64,000 nucleotides of DNA, taken from Rhodobacteraceae bacterium EhC02 (lineage in GTDB: Bacteria; Pseudomonadota; Alphaproteobacteria; Rhodobacterales; Rhodobacteraceae). The stretch is from the NCBI GenBank assembly GCA_001650895.1, contig LXYH01000031.1, positions 1 to 64,000 on the forward strand. The letters are read 5' to 3'. Positions 44,350 to 53,579 of the stretch are shown piece by piece. Position numbers and translations under genes: made by a program. Numbering within the stretch: the first letter of the stretch is position 1; the number at the start of each line of letters is the position of its first letter. The notes under the pieces were generated by a model. It saw nothing but the letters and a program-made list of their open reading frames with translations. It was not told the DNA's origin and made no database searches.

Positions 44350-45138
44350 TTAGGCGGGTTGCAGGAAATCCGTGACGATCGTCTGGAACAGGGCGGATTT
44401 TTCCAGATGCGCGGCATGGGCCGTGCCCGGGATGACCGCAAGCTGGCTGTCGGGCAGGCCACGCCACAGCGCCTCGACCTGGGGCCAGCGATAGGATTGA
44501 TCGCCATCGCCCCACAGCACCAGCGCGGGCATCGACAATCCCGCAAGCGCTGCGCGCCCGTCCCAGCGGCTCATGGCCTCAAGCCCGGCTTGCGCGGCAC
44601 TTTCGCTGGCCTGCGCGCCAAGGCTGGCCACCAGCTCGAACCCCGGTGCGGCACATCCGTCGCGGAACCATGTCGACCCGATGCGGCGGATCGTGCGGGC
44701 GACGCCATCCTCGGCCAGCCTTTTGCGCGACACGTCCAGCGGCTCGAACCGGTCGGGCATCAGCCCCAGCGGCCCGGTGCCGTAAAGGATCAGCCTGTCG
44801 ATCCGGGCAGCATGGCGCGCGGCGAATTCCTGCACGATCATACCGCCCATGGAATGACCCAGAAGGTGGAAGCGGGTCAGCCCCAGTTCGTCCACCAGAC
44901 CCGCCAGATGGGCGGCGAAGCCGTCGATCCGGTCGATGCAGCCCGCCCTGGCCGCATCGCCATAGCCCGGCAGATCAAGGGCGATCACGTCGAACCGGTC
45001 CGACAGGCGCGCGAATTCATGCTGCCATTGCGCCGCCCCCCCAAGGTAGCCATGCACCAGGACCAGCGCGGGTCCCGCACCGGCACGGCGATAGGTCGTA
45101 CCGTCCGCGCGCGTCACTTCATCTGTTCGGGCAGCCAC
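44350..45138 (-). CDS. Alpha/beta-fold hydrolase
   Basis: A 262-residue hydrolase. The nucleophile elbow GHSMGG is near residue 96, the catalytic Asp probably in LWGDGDQSY and His in GTAHAAHLE. An oxyanion-hole HGYLGG lies near residue 29. It starts at a GTG that overlaps the DctM 3' end by 25 bases, so it belongs to the TRAP operon. Enol-lactonase- or esterase-type activity on the transported compound is plausible. Confidence 0.87.
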   Translation of the reverse strand: MAARTDEVTRADGTTYRRAGAGPALVLVHGYLGGAAQWQHEFARLSDRFDVIALDLPGYGDAARAGCIDRIDGFAAHLAGLVDELGLTRFHLLGHSMGGMIVQEFAARHAARIDRLILYGTGPLGLMPDRFEPLDVSRKRLAEDGVARTIRRIGSTWFRDGCAAPGFELVASLGAQASESAAQAGLEAMSRWDGRAALAGLSMPALVLWGDGDQSYRWPQVEALWRGLPDSQLAVIPGTAHAAHLEKSALFQTIVTDFLQPA

Positions 45139-46415
45139 AGGGCGGTCTCCGGGAAAAGGATCAGAACGAAGATCAGGACGACAAGGGCCGCGATGAAGGG
45201 GAGACAGCCGGTGATGACCTGCCCGATCGACACCTGCCCCCGGCTGATGCCCTGAATCACGTAGAGGTTCAGCCCCACGGGCGGCGTCAGCACCGCGATC
45301 TCCATCGTGATGGTGTAGACGACACCGAACCAGATCAGGTCAAACCCGGCCGCCGCCATCAGCGGAAAGATCGTGGGCAGCGTGATGAAGGTCATCGACA
45401 CAGGTTCAAGGAACATCCCCAGCACGATGTAGAAGATCAGCACGATGGTCAGAACGACATAGGGCGACAGATCGAAGCCAAGGAAGAACTGCGTGAATTC
45501 GTAAGGGACCCTGTAGTAGGTCAGCACGAAGCCGAACAGCGTCCCCGCCGACAGCAGCAGGCCCAGATAGCCCATGGTCCGCATCGTCGCGAGCAGCGCA
45601 TCGTAAAAACCCGCCCAGCGCAGACCACCCACGCCGAACGCCAGGATCACCGTCAGCAGGGCCGCGACGGCGGCGGCCTCGGTCGGCGTGGCGATGCCCG
45701 CGTAGATCGCGACCGTGATCACCAGGCCGATCAGGGCGATGGGGCCCACGGTGGCGGCGATCTGGAACAGGCCCATGCGCACCGCCTGTTCCTGTGCGGG
45801 GATGTCATCGGGGCGCATCACGCCCCAGATCATCACCACCACGCAGAACAGCGTCACGAGGATCAGGCCGGGAATGACGCCCGCGATGAACAGATCACCG
45901 ATACTCTGGTCCGTGACGATCCCGTAGAACAGCAGGATCAGGCTGGGCGGCAGCAGCACCGACAGGGTGCCACCCGCGGCCAGCACGCCCGAGGACAGTT
46001 CCTTGCCATAGCCCAGTCGCAGCATTTCCGGCAGAGCGACGCCGCCGATCGTCAGCGATCCCACCATAGAGGACCCGCAGACCGCGCCGAAACCGGCGCA
46101 GGCCCCGATCGAGCCATAGGCCGCAGAGCCGCGCAGCCGAAAGCCCTGATGCAGGAACTGGTAGAGATTGGGGCCGATATTGGACTTGCCGATCAATTCG
46201 CCCAGGAAGACGAACAGCGGCACCGCCAACAGGATATAATCGATCCAGACGCCCCAGAGCTTTAGCTGCGAAGATACGAGCGATGTCTCGAAGCTCTGGA
46301 TCTGCCAGAGGAACGGCAACGAGGCTGCCGCCAGCGCGAATGGAATGGGCAGGCCGATGCCGATCAGCAGCATCAGCAGCCCCAGAAGGCCAAGACCGAC
46401 TTCATACCATTCCAT
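45114..46415 (-). CDS. TRAP transporter large permease (DctM)
   Basis: A 433-residue DctM-family permease with about 12 helices. Signatures: VPLFVFLGELIGKSNIG, GGTLSVLLPPSLILLFYG, ATPTEAAAVAALL and LTPPVGLNLYVIQGI. It lies three bases behind the DctQ gene and ahead of the hydrolase gene. Confidence 0.93.
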   Translation of the reverse strand: MEWYEVGLGLLGLLMLLIGIGLPIPFALAAASLPFLWQIQSFETSLVSSQLKLWGVWIDYILLAVPLFVFLGELIGKSNIGPNLYQFLHQGFRLRGSAAYGSIGACAGFGAVCGSSMVGSLTIGGVALPEMLRLGYGKELSSGVLAAGGTLSVLLPPSLILLFYGIVTDQSIGDLFIAGVIPGLILVTLFCVVVMIWGVMRPDDIPAQEQAVRMGLFQIAATVGPIALIGLVITVAIYAGIATPTEAAAVAALLTVILAFGVGGLRWAGFYDALLATMRTMGYLGLLLSAGTLFGFVLTYYRVPYEFTQFFLGFDLSPYVVLTIVLIFYIVLGMFLEPVSMTFITLPTIFPLMAAAGFDLIWFGVVYTITMEIAVLTPPVGLNLYVIQGISRGQVSIGQVITGCLPFIAALVVLIFVLILFPETALWLPEQMK

Positions 46416-46418
46416 GTC

Positions 46419-46922
46419 TCAGACCTCCTGCGCGGGGGTGCGGATCAGGCGCGCCAGAAGCAGCGCCGCATAAAGCGAAAAAACGATGAGCGACGTGGCC
46501 CCGGGTGCCCAGAACATCCAGCGCGGCCACAGAAGGATCTCGGAAGAGGCGCCCGAGTTGAACGCGCTTTGCGTGGCCCGAATGCCTGCCAGCGAAAAGA
46601 ACAGCCCCACCCCCGTCATCAGCGACAGGTTCAGGATGCCGACAAGCTTGCGCCCCATGGGCGGCAAACGGTCCGTCAGCATGGTGACCTTGGGATAGGC
46701 ATCTTCGCGCATGGCATAGGCAAGGCCCGCAAAGGCCACGGGAAACAGCAGAAGTGCTGTCGCCTCGGTCACCATCCGGTCCGGCGCGTTCAGCGCATAG
46801 CGCGTGAAGACACCGTAGCTGATCCAGACCATCTGGATCAGGACGATCAGCGCGCCGCCGACCGCCAGCCAGACGACAAGCCGTTCCACCACCGCGATCG
46901 CGCGGTCCAGTCCCGTTTGCAT
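46419..46922 (-). CDS. TRAP transporter small permease (DctQ)
   Basis: A 167-residue membrane protein with four helices and the DctQ-type YGVFTRYALNAPDRMVTEAT segment. It is 67 bp behind the binding protein gene and directly ahead of dctM. Confidence 0.88.
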   Translation of the reverse strand: MQTGLDRAIAVVERLVVWLAVGGALIVLIQMVWISYGVFTRYALNAPDRMVTEATALLLFPVAFAGLAYAMREDAYPKVTMLTDRLPPMGRKLVGILNLSLMTGVGLFFSLAGIRATQSAFNSGASSEILLWPRWMFWAPGATSLIVFSLYAALLLARLIRTPAQEV

Positions 46923-46989
46923 GTCACGTTTCCTTGCCAGTCATGCCCCCGCCCGGCACGGGGCCGGGCGGAAGACATCGCGATAATGA

Positions 46990-47982
46990 TCAGGGCGCGT
47001 TGTCGGCGAAAAGCGACAGAACCGAGCCTGCCAGTTCCGCACCGCAAGCAGCCTGCACCGTCTCGTTCCACTTGCCCTGCACGCTGTTGATCAGCTCCAT
47101 CCGCTTGTCCTCGCTGATGGCGACAGCGGCACCGCCGCCCTTCATCACGGCATTGCCGACGCGCTGATCGACCCAATCCTCGTAGCGGGGCTTCAGCCAT
47201 TCCTCGGTCTCGCGCGCGGCGGCGGTGACGGCGGCCTGCTGATCGGGGGTCAGGCTGTCGAACTTGGACTTGTTCATCATGTACTGGATGTTGCCATAGA
47301 AGAGGCTGGCGTTGACCATATAGGGCATCACGCTCCAGAGCTGCCAGCTGGAATAGGTGGCAACACCCATGTTGATCCCGTCGACCACGCCACGCTCGGC
47401 GGACTGGAACACTTCCTTGGGGGCCACGAAGACCGGCGCGCCGCCCCAGGTCTCGATCATCATGCTGACCAGCGGCCCGATGGACCGCACCTGCTTGCCC
47501 TGAAGATCGCCCAGATCGGCGATGGGCTCTTCGAACCACCATTCCTGATCGTAGGAATAGTTCGAGTTGAACAGCGGCACGAGGCCCACATTCGCCGCCT
47601 CGTCGCGGATCAGCTCGGCATAAGCAGCATCCATGGCGACCTGGTTTTCAAGGTCGATGGCCGCAGGATAAAGCGAGGTGACACGGTAGCAGGGCAGGCG
47701 TTCATCGGCAGGGATCCAGCTGATGTCGGAAACGCCGCCCTGCAGCGCGTCGACGCCTTCGGACCAGCCGTGCAGGGTGGCAGAGGGGAAGATCTGCACC
47801 TCGACGCTGCCGCCGGTCTTTTCGGCGACCAGATTGGCGAAATGCACGAAGCCTTCATAGCGGATATCGGATTCGTTCACATAGGTGGACAGGCGGATGG
47901 TTGTGTCGGCAGCCTGCGCCGCGACAGAGGCCGCCGCGACCAAGCCAGCGGCCGGAAGAACGGTTTTCCAGGAAAAAGTCAT
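46990..47982 (-). CDS. TRAP transporter substrate-binding protein (DctP)
   Basis: A 330-residue periplasmic protein with a signal peptide ending ASVAAQA and an AAGGAG ribosome site. The DLQGKQVRSIGPLVSMMIETWGG region carries the conserved carboxylate-binding Arg. It is divergent from a LysR regulator across a 217-bp gap. The cargo is an organic acid; because the cysteate genes lie about 2 kb away, an organosulfonate is possible but unproven. Confidence 0.9.
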   Translation of the reverse strand: MTFSWKTVLPAAGLVAAASVAAQAADTTIRLSTYVNESDIRYEGFVHFANLVAEKTGGSVEVQIFPSATLHGWSEGVDALQGGVSDISWIPADERLPCYRVTSLYPAAIDLENQVAMDAAYAELIRDEAANVGLVPLFNSNYSYDQEWWFEEPIADLGDLQGKQVRSIGPLVSMMIETWGGAPVFVAPKEVFQSAERGVVDGINMGVATYSSWQLWSVMPYMVNASLFYGNIQYMMNKSKFDSLTPDQQAAVTAAARETEEWLKPRYEDWVDQRVGNAVMKGGGAAVAISEDKRMELINSVQGKWNETVQAACGAELAGSVLSLFADNAP

Positions 47983-48158
47983 TTCATACTCCTTGTCGTT
48001 GGGATCGCGAGGCCGCTTGTCCGGCCTTCTTGGACGTTTGTGTCAGGGTCCCGGATGATTCGGCGCAAGGCCACGGCTGGGGACACCCGAATGCTAAGCC
48101 CGCGGGCTTGGATCAGGCCAATTCAAATGAAACATCAAACTATTCCGATCTTGCATGA

Positions 48159-48168
48159 CAAATCACGC
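48159..48168. promoter_or_regulatory. CAAATCACGC element upstream of the first lysR
   Basis: The 10-mer CAAATCACGC occurs 31 bp before the first LysR gene and again at 50013-50022 beside the second LysR gene and cuyA. Because the two regulators are paralogs, a shared operator half-site is possible. This rests on two copies only. Confidence 0.3.
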
Positions 48169-48199
48169 CTGCCTAGCATGGCCGCGCAAGGGGGGCGTC

Positions 48200-49084
48200 A
48201 TGGACATCAACTGGCTTGCCGATTTCGTCTGCCTGGGGCGAACGCTGAATTTCACCCGCGCCGCGGAAGAACGAAACATCACCCAATCCGCCTTCAGCCG
48301 GCGCATCCGGTCGCTGGAGAACTGGATCGGGGTGCCACTGATCGACCGGGCCACATACCCGGTGCAACTGTCCGAGCCGGGGCGCCAGTTCCTGCCCATC
48401 GCCCAGCAGACCATGGCACAGCTGACCGATACGCGTCAGGCGATCCGCGAGGCCGAGCGCGGCAATGCCTCGTTCCAGCGGTTTGCCGCGCTGCACGCCA
48501 TCTCGGTCAACTATCTGCAACCCCGGCTGGCGGAATTCGAAACCCGCTATCCGGAATTGCGCACCCGCGTGCTGTCGGACACGCTGACCGCCTGTTGCCA
48601 GTTGCTGACCGAAGGGGCCTGCGAATTCCTGCTGTACTACCGGCATCAGGACGTGGCCCCGATCCTTGACGAGACCCGGTTCGTGCGAAAGGACATCTGC
48701 ACCGAGCGGCTGATCCCCGTGGCGCTGCACGATGCCGCGGCACGGCACGGCTGGCGGCTGCTGGGCGATGGGGACATTGCGGTGCCCTACCTCAGCTATG
48801 ATCCCAATACATTCCTTGGCACCGTGGTCGACCGCACCATCGGCAATCGCGGCACGGCCCTGTCGATCCGCTACATGGATGCGCTGGCCGAAGCCCTCAA
48901 GCGGCGCACGCTGGCGGGGGCCGGTGTGGCATGGCTGCCGGAATTCTCGATCCGCGACGAGCTGGCCAATGGCACGCTTGTGCGCATGGGTGGCGACCGA
49001 TGGACGGCGAACCTGACGATCTCGCTGTTCTGTTCGACAGAAAGGCTGGACGACATGGGCCGCATGATCTGGGATGCGTTCTAA
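48200..49084 (+). CDS. LysR-family transcriptional regulator (first)
   Basis: A 294-residue LysR regulator. The helix-turn-helix is RAAEERNITQSAFSRRIRSLENWIG at residues 18-42, with a type-2 periplasmic-fold effector domain after it. It is divergent from the TRAP operon and convergent (4-nt overlap of stops) with a paralogous LysR gene. It probably controls the TRAP genes. Confidence 0.92.
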   Translation: MDINWLADFVCLGRTLNFTRAAEERNITQSAFSRRIRSLENWIGVPLIDRATYPVQLSEPGRQFLPIAQQTMAQLTDTRQAIREAERGNASFQRFAALHAISVNYLQPRLAEFETRYPELRTRVLSDTLTACCQLLTEGACEFLLYYRHQDVAPILDETRFVRKDICTERLIPVALHDAAARHGWRLLGDGDIAVPYLSYDPNTFLGTVVDRTIGNRGTALSIRYMDALAEALKRRTLAGAGVAWLPEFSIRDELANGTLVRMGGDRWTANLTISLFCSTERLDDMGRMIWDAF

Positions 49085-49980
49085 CCCCCTGCCCCGCGCC
49101 GTTCCGCCGCCATCACCAGCGTCTCCCAGGCTTGCAGCGTGCCGGCGTCGCCCCCGTCGGCCAGGCGGATCAGCCGGACATCCAGCGCGTGATCGGGACC
49201 TGCATCCAGAGGCCGGACCAGCCGGCCCGCATCCAGATCCGCCTTGACCAGCGACAAGGGCAGCCAGGCGATCCCGATCCCGTTCAGCGCATAGTGATAG
49301 GCGGCCAGCGTCAAGGCCGTCTCGGCGCGGCGGGTGATGCTGCGCCCCGGCGGAAGGTCTGTCCACAGATGCCGTTCGACCAGTTCGCCCAGGAACACCT
49401 CGGGCGGATAGCTGATCACGGGCAGGTCATCGCCCAGCGCGGCCGCGACCTCGGGCAGGCAGACCGGGGTCAGCGTCTCGCGGCCGATGCGCCGCGCGAT
49501 CAGGCCAGGCGGTTCCAGCGTATCGGCAGGATCGGGATAGTCATAGGTCACCACCAGATCGGCCGCGCCCGAGATCAGTTGCAGCAGGCATTCGTCACGG
49601 TTGCCCGACCGCACCCGGACCGAGGACCATCCCAATTCGGTCAAACGCTGCACCAGCCCGGGCGAGATCGTGGCCGTGATCGCATGCTGGCAGGCCAGCG
49701 TCACGATGCGCCCCTCGCCACGGGCCGCAGCGCGCAGGGCGCGCCGCAAGTCGCGCGTGTCCTGGCCCAGGCGGCGCAGCGCGCCTTCCTGGCTCCGCAG
49801 GGCGGGCAGAAGCACGACAGGCTTGCGCCGCCGGTCGAACAGTGGCGTGCCCAATCCATCCTCGATCGCGCGGATACGGCGGGTGAAAGCCGATTGCGTG
49901 ATGTTGCGCTGCTCGGCCGCGCGGGCGAATGACCCGGCATCGAGCACGGCAAGGATGTCTTCGAGCCAATCGTGATGCAT
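49081..49980 (-). CDS. LysR-family transcriptional regulator (second, CuyR-like by position)
   Basis: A 299-residue LysR regulator whose DNA-binding part (RAAEQRNITQSAFTRRIRAIEDGLG) is very like that of its convergent neighbour, so the two are paralogs. It is divergent from cuyA, with 124 bp between the starts, the classic arrangement for a LysR activator of the sulfo-lyase genes. The ligand may be cysteate or sulfite. Confidence 0.9.
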   Translation of the reverse strand: MHHDWLEDILAVLDAGSFARAAEQRNITQSAFTRRIRAIEDGLGTPLFDRRRKPVVLLPALRSQEGALRRLGQDTRDLRRALRAAARGEGRIVTLACQHAITATISPGLVQRLTELGWSSVRVRSGNRDECLLQLISGAADLVVTYDYPDPADTLEPPGLIARRIGRETLTPVCLPEVAAALGDDLPVISYPPEVFLGELVERHLWTDLPPGRSITRRAETALTLAAYHYALNGIGIAWLPLSLVKADLDAGRLVRPLDAGPDHALDVRLIRLADGGDAGTLQAWETLVMAAERRGAGG

Positions 49981-50012
49981 GACAAACTGATAGCGCCAGA
50001 GCGCATAACTTG

Positions 50013-50022
50013 CAAATCACGC
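50013..50022. promoter_or_regulatory. CAAATCACGC element in the lysR-cuyA divergent gap
   Basis: The second copy of the 10-mer seen at 48159. It lies about 35 bp upstream of the second LysR gene and 83 bp upstream of cuyA. The gap is AT-rich around it (ATAACTTG, TTGAGATATTCG), fitting a divergent promoter. Confidence 0.3.
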
Positions 50023-50104
50023 ATCTTGTCTTGAGATATTCGCATTCGATTTGCCGGAAATCACCACCTATAAGTCTGTTGACGCAACATGAAAGGCTTG
50101 CCCC

Positions 50105-51124
50105 ATGCATCTCGCCCGTTATCCCCGCCGCTTTCTTGCTCATCTGCCCACGCCGCTGGAGCGCCTTGACCGGCTGAGCGCCGAACTGGGCGGCCCAGAG
50201 ATCTGGATCAAGCGGGACGACTGCACCGGCCTGTCAACGGGCGGCAACAAGACCCGCAAGCTGGAATTCCTGATGGCCGAGGCCGAACTTCAGGGCGCGG
50301 ACATGGTGATGACGCAAGGCGCGACACAGTCGAACCACGCCCGCCAGACCGCCGCCTTCGCGGCCAAGATGGGGATGGCCTGCCATATCCTTCTGGAGGA
50401 CCGCACCGGGTCGAACGACAGCAACTACAACAACAACGGCAACGTGCTGCTGGATCACATGCACGGCGCGACGACCGAAAAGCGCCCCGCCGGCGGCGAC
50501 ATGAACGCCGAGATGGAAGCCGTGGCCGACCGTTTCCGCGCCGAAGGCCGCAAGGTCTATACCATCCCCGGCGGCGGATCGAACCCCACCGGCGCGCTGG
50601 GCTATGTCAACTGCGCCTTCGAGATGCTGTCGCAGTTCAACGACCGTGGCCTGCAGGTGGATCACATCGTGCATGCGACCGGCAGCGCCGGCACGCAGGC
50701 AGGCCTGATCACCGGGCTGAAGGCGATGAATGCGGGCATTCCGCTGCTGGGCATCGGCGTGCGCGCGCCCAAGGCCAAGCAGGAGGAAAACGTCTATAAC
50801 CTGGCGGTCAAGACAGCCGAGAAACTGGGCTGCCCCGGCGTGGTCGCGCGTGAGGATGTGGTCGCCAACACCGATTACGTGGGCCAGGGCTATGGCATTC
50901 CCACCGAGGACGGGCTGGCCGCGATCCGCATGTTCGCCGAACTGGAAGGCATCCTGCTGGACCCGGTCTATTCCGCCAAGGGGGCCGCTGGCTTCATCGA
51001 TCTGGTCCGCAAGGGTCATTTCAAGAAGGGCGAACGCGTGGTCTTTTTGCACACCGGGGGCGCCGTGGCGCTGTTCGGCTATGACAAGGCCTTCGACTTT
51101 GCCGATCGCTGGGTCGCGCCCTGA
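50105..51124 (+). CDS. cuyA: PLP-dependent L-cysteate sulfo-lyase / D-cysteine desulfhydrase
   Basis: A 339-residue enzyme of the ACC deaminase/D-cysteine desulfhydrase fold. The PLP Lys is K49 in [13 protein letters not shown]; other family motifs are [27 protein letters not shown] and the phosphate loop [12 protein letters not shown]. Sequence alone does not cleanly separate D-cysteine desulfhydrase from cysteate sulfo-lyase (CuyA), but the next gene is a COG2855 membrane protein of the TauZ/CuyZ sulfite-exporter type, and this pairing is known for cysteate catabolism in roseobacters. It would give pyruvate, ammonia and sulfite. Confidence 0.82.
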   Translation: MHLARYPRRFLAHLPTPLERLDRLSAELGGPEIWIKRDDCTGLSTGGNKTRKLEFLMAEAELQGADMVMTQGATQSNHARQTAAFAAKMGMACHILLEDRTGSNDSNYNNNGNVLLDHMHGATTEKRPAGGDMNAEMEAVADRFRAEGRKVYTIPGGGSNPTGALGYVNCAFEMLSQFNDRGLQVDHIVHATGSAGTQAGLITGLKAMNAGIPLLGIGVRAPKAKQEENVYNLAVKTAEKLGCPGVVAREDVVANTDYVGQGYGIPTEDGLAAIRMFAELEGILLDPVYSAKGAAGFIDLVRKGHFKKGERVVFLHTGGAVALFGYDKAFDFADRWVAP

Positions 51125-51133
51125 TCCGAAACC

Positions 51134-52138
51134 ATGACGGGAATGACGGGAACGATGGGACAGGCGGGAACGCTGTGGCGCAGCCATGCGCGCGGGGTGA
51201 TGGTGGCCGCGCTGATCGCGGCCGCCTCGGCCTTTCTGTCCGAACACTATGGCGCGCCGGTGATGCTGTTCGCGCTGCTGATCGGCATGGCCTTTCATTT
51301 CCTGTCCTCGGACCCGACCTGTGCGCCGGGTCTGGATTTCGCGGCCAAGACGCTGCTGCGCCTGGGCGTGGGCCTTCTGGGCCTGCGCCTGACCGTTGGT
51401 GACATCGAAACCGTGGGCGCGGTCCCTGCCCTTGCCGTGATCGGCTTCGTGATCGCGACACTGGGCTGTGGCGCGGTCATGGCGCGGCTGCTGGGGCGGC
51501 GCATGGCCTTCGGGATGCTGGCCGGCGGATCGGTCGCCATCTGCGGCGCATCGGCGGCGCTGGCCATCGCGTCGGTCCTGCCGCACCGGCCCGAGCGTGA
51601 GACAGACACGCTGTTCGTGGTCATCGCCGTCACCATCCTGTCGACGGTGGCGATGATCGCCTATCCGATCCTGTTCACCGCCCTCGGCCTGTCGCATGTC
51701 GAAAGCGGCTTTCTGATCGGGGCCACGATCCATGATGTCGCGCAGGTCGTGGGCGCGGGCTATTCCATCAGCGAAGAGGCGGGCGTGATCGCCACTTTCG
51801 TCAAGATGCTGCGGGTGGCGCTTCTGCCGGTGGTCATGCTGGTGGTGATGCTCAGCTTCCGCCATGCGCAAAGCGCGCGACTGCAATTGCCCTGGTTCCT
51901 GGTGATGTTCGTGGGGCTGGCGGTGATGGGCAATACCGGGCTGGTGCCGCAGGCTGTCATGTCGGTCGCGGCCGATGCCTCGCGCTGGTGCCTTGTCGTG
52001 GCGATCTCGGCGCTTGGGGTGCGCACCAGCCTGGCCGAAATCGCAAGGGTCCGCCCCTCCTATGGCGCGATCATCCTTGTGGAAACCCTGTTCCTGCTGG
52101 GGCTTGGCCTGCTGTTCATCGGAACGGTCGGCCTCTAG
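51134..52138 (+). CDS. cuyZ: YeiH/COG2855-family putative sulfite exporter
   Basis: A 334-residue membrane protein of the UPF0324/YeiH family (COG2855) with about ten helices. Typical segments are LGVGLLGLRLTVGDIE, AGGSVAICGASAALAIASVL and IGATIHDVAQVVGAGYSIS. It starts nine bases after cuyA. In taurine and cysteate degraders such a gene (tauZ/cuyZ) follows the desulfonating enzyme and is thought to export the sulfite formed. That role here is inferred from order. Confidence 0.83.
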   Translation: MTGMTGTMGQAGTLWRSHARGVMVAALIAAASAFLSEHYGAPVMLFALLIGMAFHFLSSDPTCAPGLDFAAKTLLRLGVGLLGLRLTVGDIETVGAVPALAVIGFVIATLGCGAVMARLLGRRMAFGMLAGGSVAICGASAALAIASVLPHRPERETDTLFVVIAVTILSTVAMIAYPILFTALGLSHVESGFLIGATIHDVAQVVGAGYSISEEAGVIATFVKMLRVALLPVVMLVVMLSFRHAQSARLQLPWFLVMFVGLAVMGNTGLVPQAVMSVAADASRWCLVVAISALGVRTSLAEIARVRPSYGAIILVETLFLLGLGLLFIGTVGL

Positions 52139-52184
52139 GCGACAAAGCTGGACAGACCCGGCCGCGCAGCCTAGCGTTTCGCGC

Positions 52185-53360
52185 ATGACACCGCCCGAAC
52201 CCAGACCGAATAGCCACCCAGACGATGCCCTTGCAGGGATCGAGGTGACCGGGGATTTCGAATCGTTCCGCCAGCGCAACGACATCTTCACCCGCGCCTT
52301 CTGGGACAGCCGCATCCGCAGCGAAAAGACGGATCGCTTCTTTGCCTCCTACCGGATCGAGGCCGCCCCGCGCCGTGGCGACGGCTTTCAGCAGCGGGAT
52401 TTCGCGCTGCGCAATGCGGCATGGCTGGTGTCGGATGTGTTGTCCGCGCGCAGCGCCGACAAGGGTATCCGCGAGGGTTTTCAAGCGCCGATCCAGCCCG
52501 ACACCCCCGTGGCACCCGAGGCTGTGGCCATCGACGACCCCCGCGAGATGAGTCGTGAAATAAAGCGCGTCGCTCGGTTCTTCGGCGCCGACCTCTGCGG
52601 GATCACGCGGCTTGACCCCCGCTGGCAATATGCAACCCGCGTCGACACCCGCGACATGAGCGAGGCCCCCAACGACCTGCCAGAGGGCATCTGCAACGTG
52701 ATCGTGCTGGGTCACCAGATGGACGCGGACCTTGTCGCCACCTACCCGTCGGCCCTGGCGGGCGCAGCCACCGGGCGCGCCTATAGCGAGGAGGCCGCGA
52801 TCGTGACACAAATCGCCGCCTATATCCGCAACCTTGGCTACGAGGCTGTCGCTTCGATGAACGACACCGGGCTGGTCATCCCCTATGCGTTGCAGGCGGG
52901 ATTGGGTGAATATGCCCGCAATCAGATGGTGATCACCCCCGCCTATGGCCCACGGCTGCGGTTCTCGAAGATCTACACCAACCTTCCGCTGAATCATGAC
53001 CGCCCGCGCAAGCTGGGCGTGGCCGAATTCTGCGCGATCTGCACCAAATGCGCCGATGCCTGTCCGGTCAAGGCCCTGCCCTACGGGCCGCCGACGGATG
53101 AGCAGCGCGGCCTCTCGGCCATCCGGGGGGTACGCAAATGGACATCGGACGCAGAGCGCTGCTTTGGGTTCTGGGCCAGCCAGGCGTCGGATTGTGCGAT
53201 CTGCCTGCGGGTCTGCCCCTTCAACCGCGATTTCGGCAAGCTGCGGCACAGGCTGTGGCGGCGGCTTGCGCTGTCGCCCCTGCGCAAGCTGGCGCTCTGG
53301 CTGGATCGCGGGCGCGGCAAACGGGTCAAGCCCGCGGAATGGTGGCGCCGCAAGGCATAG
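52185..53360 (+). CDS. Reductive dehalogenase/QueG-like iron-sulfur protein
   Basis: A 391-residue cytoplasmic protein; start at the ATG at 52185. The C-terminal half has two [4Fe-4S] motifs, CAICTKCADACP and then CAICLRVCPFN preceded by a distant Cys (RCFGF), as in the reductive dehalogenase/epoxyqueuosine reductase superfamily. The N-terminal segment (FRQRNDIFTRAFWD) resembles RdhA proteins more than QueG. No twin-Arg signal and no RdhB anchor are seen. A cobalamin-dependent reductase is likely; the substrate is unknown. Confidence 0.75.
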   Translation: MTPPEPRPNSHPDDALAGIEVTGDFESFRQRNDIFTRAFWDSRIRSEKTDRFFASYRIEAAPRRGDGFQQRDFALRNAAWLVSDVLSARSADKGIREGFQAPIQPDTPVAPEAVAIDDPREMSREIKRVARFFGADLCGITRLDPRWQYATRVDTRDMSEAPNDLPEGICNVIVLGHQMDADLVATYPSALAGAATGRAYSEEAAIVTQIAAYIRNLGYEAVASMNDTGLVIPYALQAGLGEYARNQMVITPAYGPRLRFSKIYTNLPLNHDRPRKLGVAEFCAICTKCADACPVKALPYGPPTDEQRGLSAIRGVRKWTSDAERCFGFWASQASDCAICLRVCPFNRDFGKLRHRLWRRLALSPLRKLALWLDRGRGKRVKPAEWWRRKA

Positions 53361-53579
53361 GCCAGTCAAACCCGGCGCGAGTCGCGCCCGGATGGGCGCG
53401 AAATCACCACCGTCACAAATGCGCCAAAATGGCAGGCATATCCAAAAATAAGCGGCTAATTATTAGTCACTTTAAAAACTGACCACCATTAAGGCAGTTA
53501 TTTCGGCATTTGCCTCTATTCAAAGCACCTTTCAGCCGCTCTGACCCGCGCAACACAAGTCACGGCAAGGGAGAAAACG

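Noticed and set aside
50105-51124. ACC deaminase
   Set aside because: Shares the fold, but the motifs ([27 protein letters not shown]) and the exporter neighbour fit the D-cysteine desulfhydrase/CuyA group better.
50234-52315. A 693-codon minus-strand open frame opposite cuyA and the exporter
   Set aside because: Antisense shadow of two clear genes; composition is dominated by His, Arg, Gln and Asp.
53361-53579. Sigma-54 promoter for amtB
   Set aside because: GGCAG...CGGC resembles -24/-12 elements, but the spacing is off by one and the flanks do not match.
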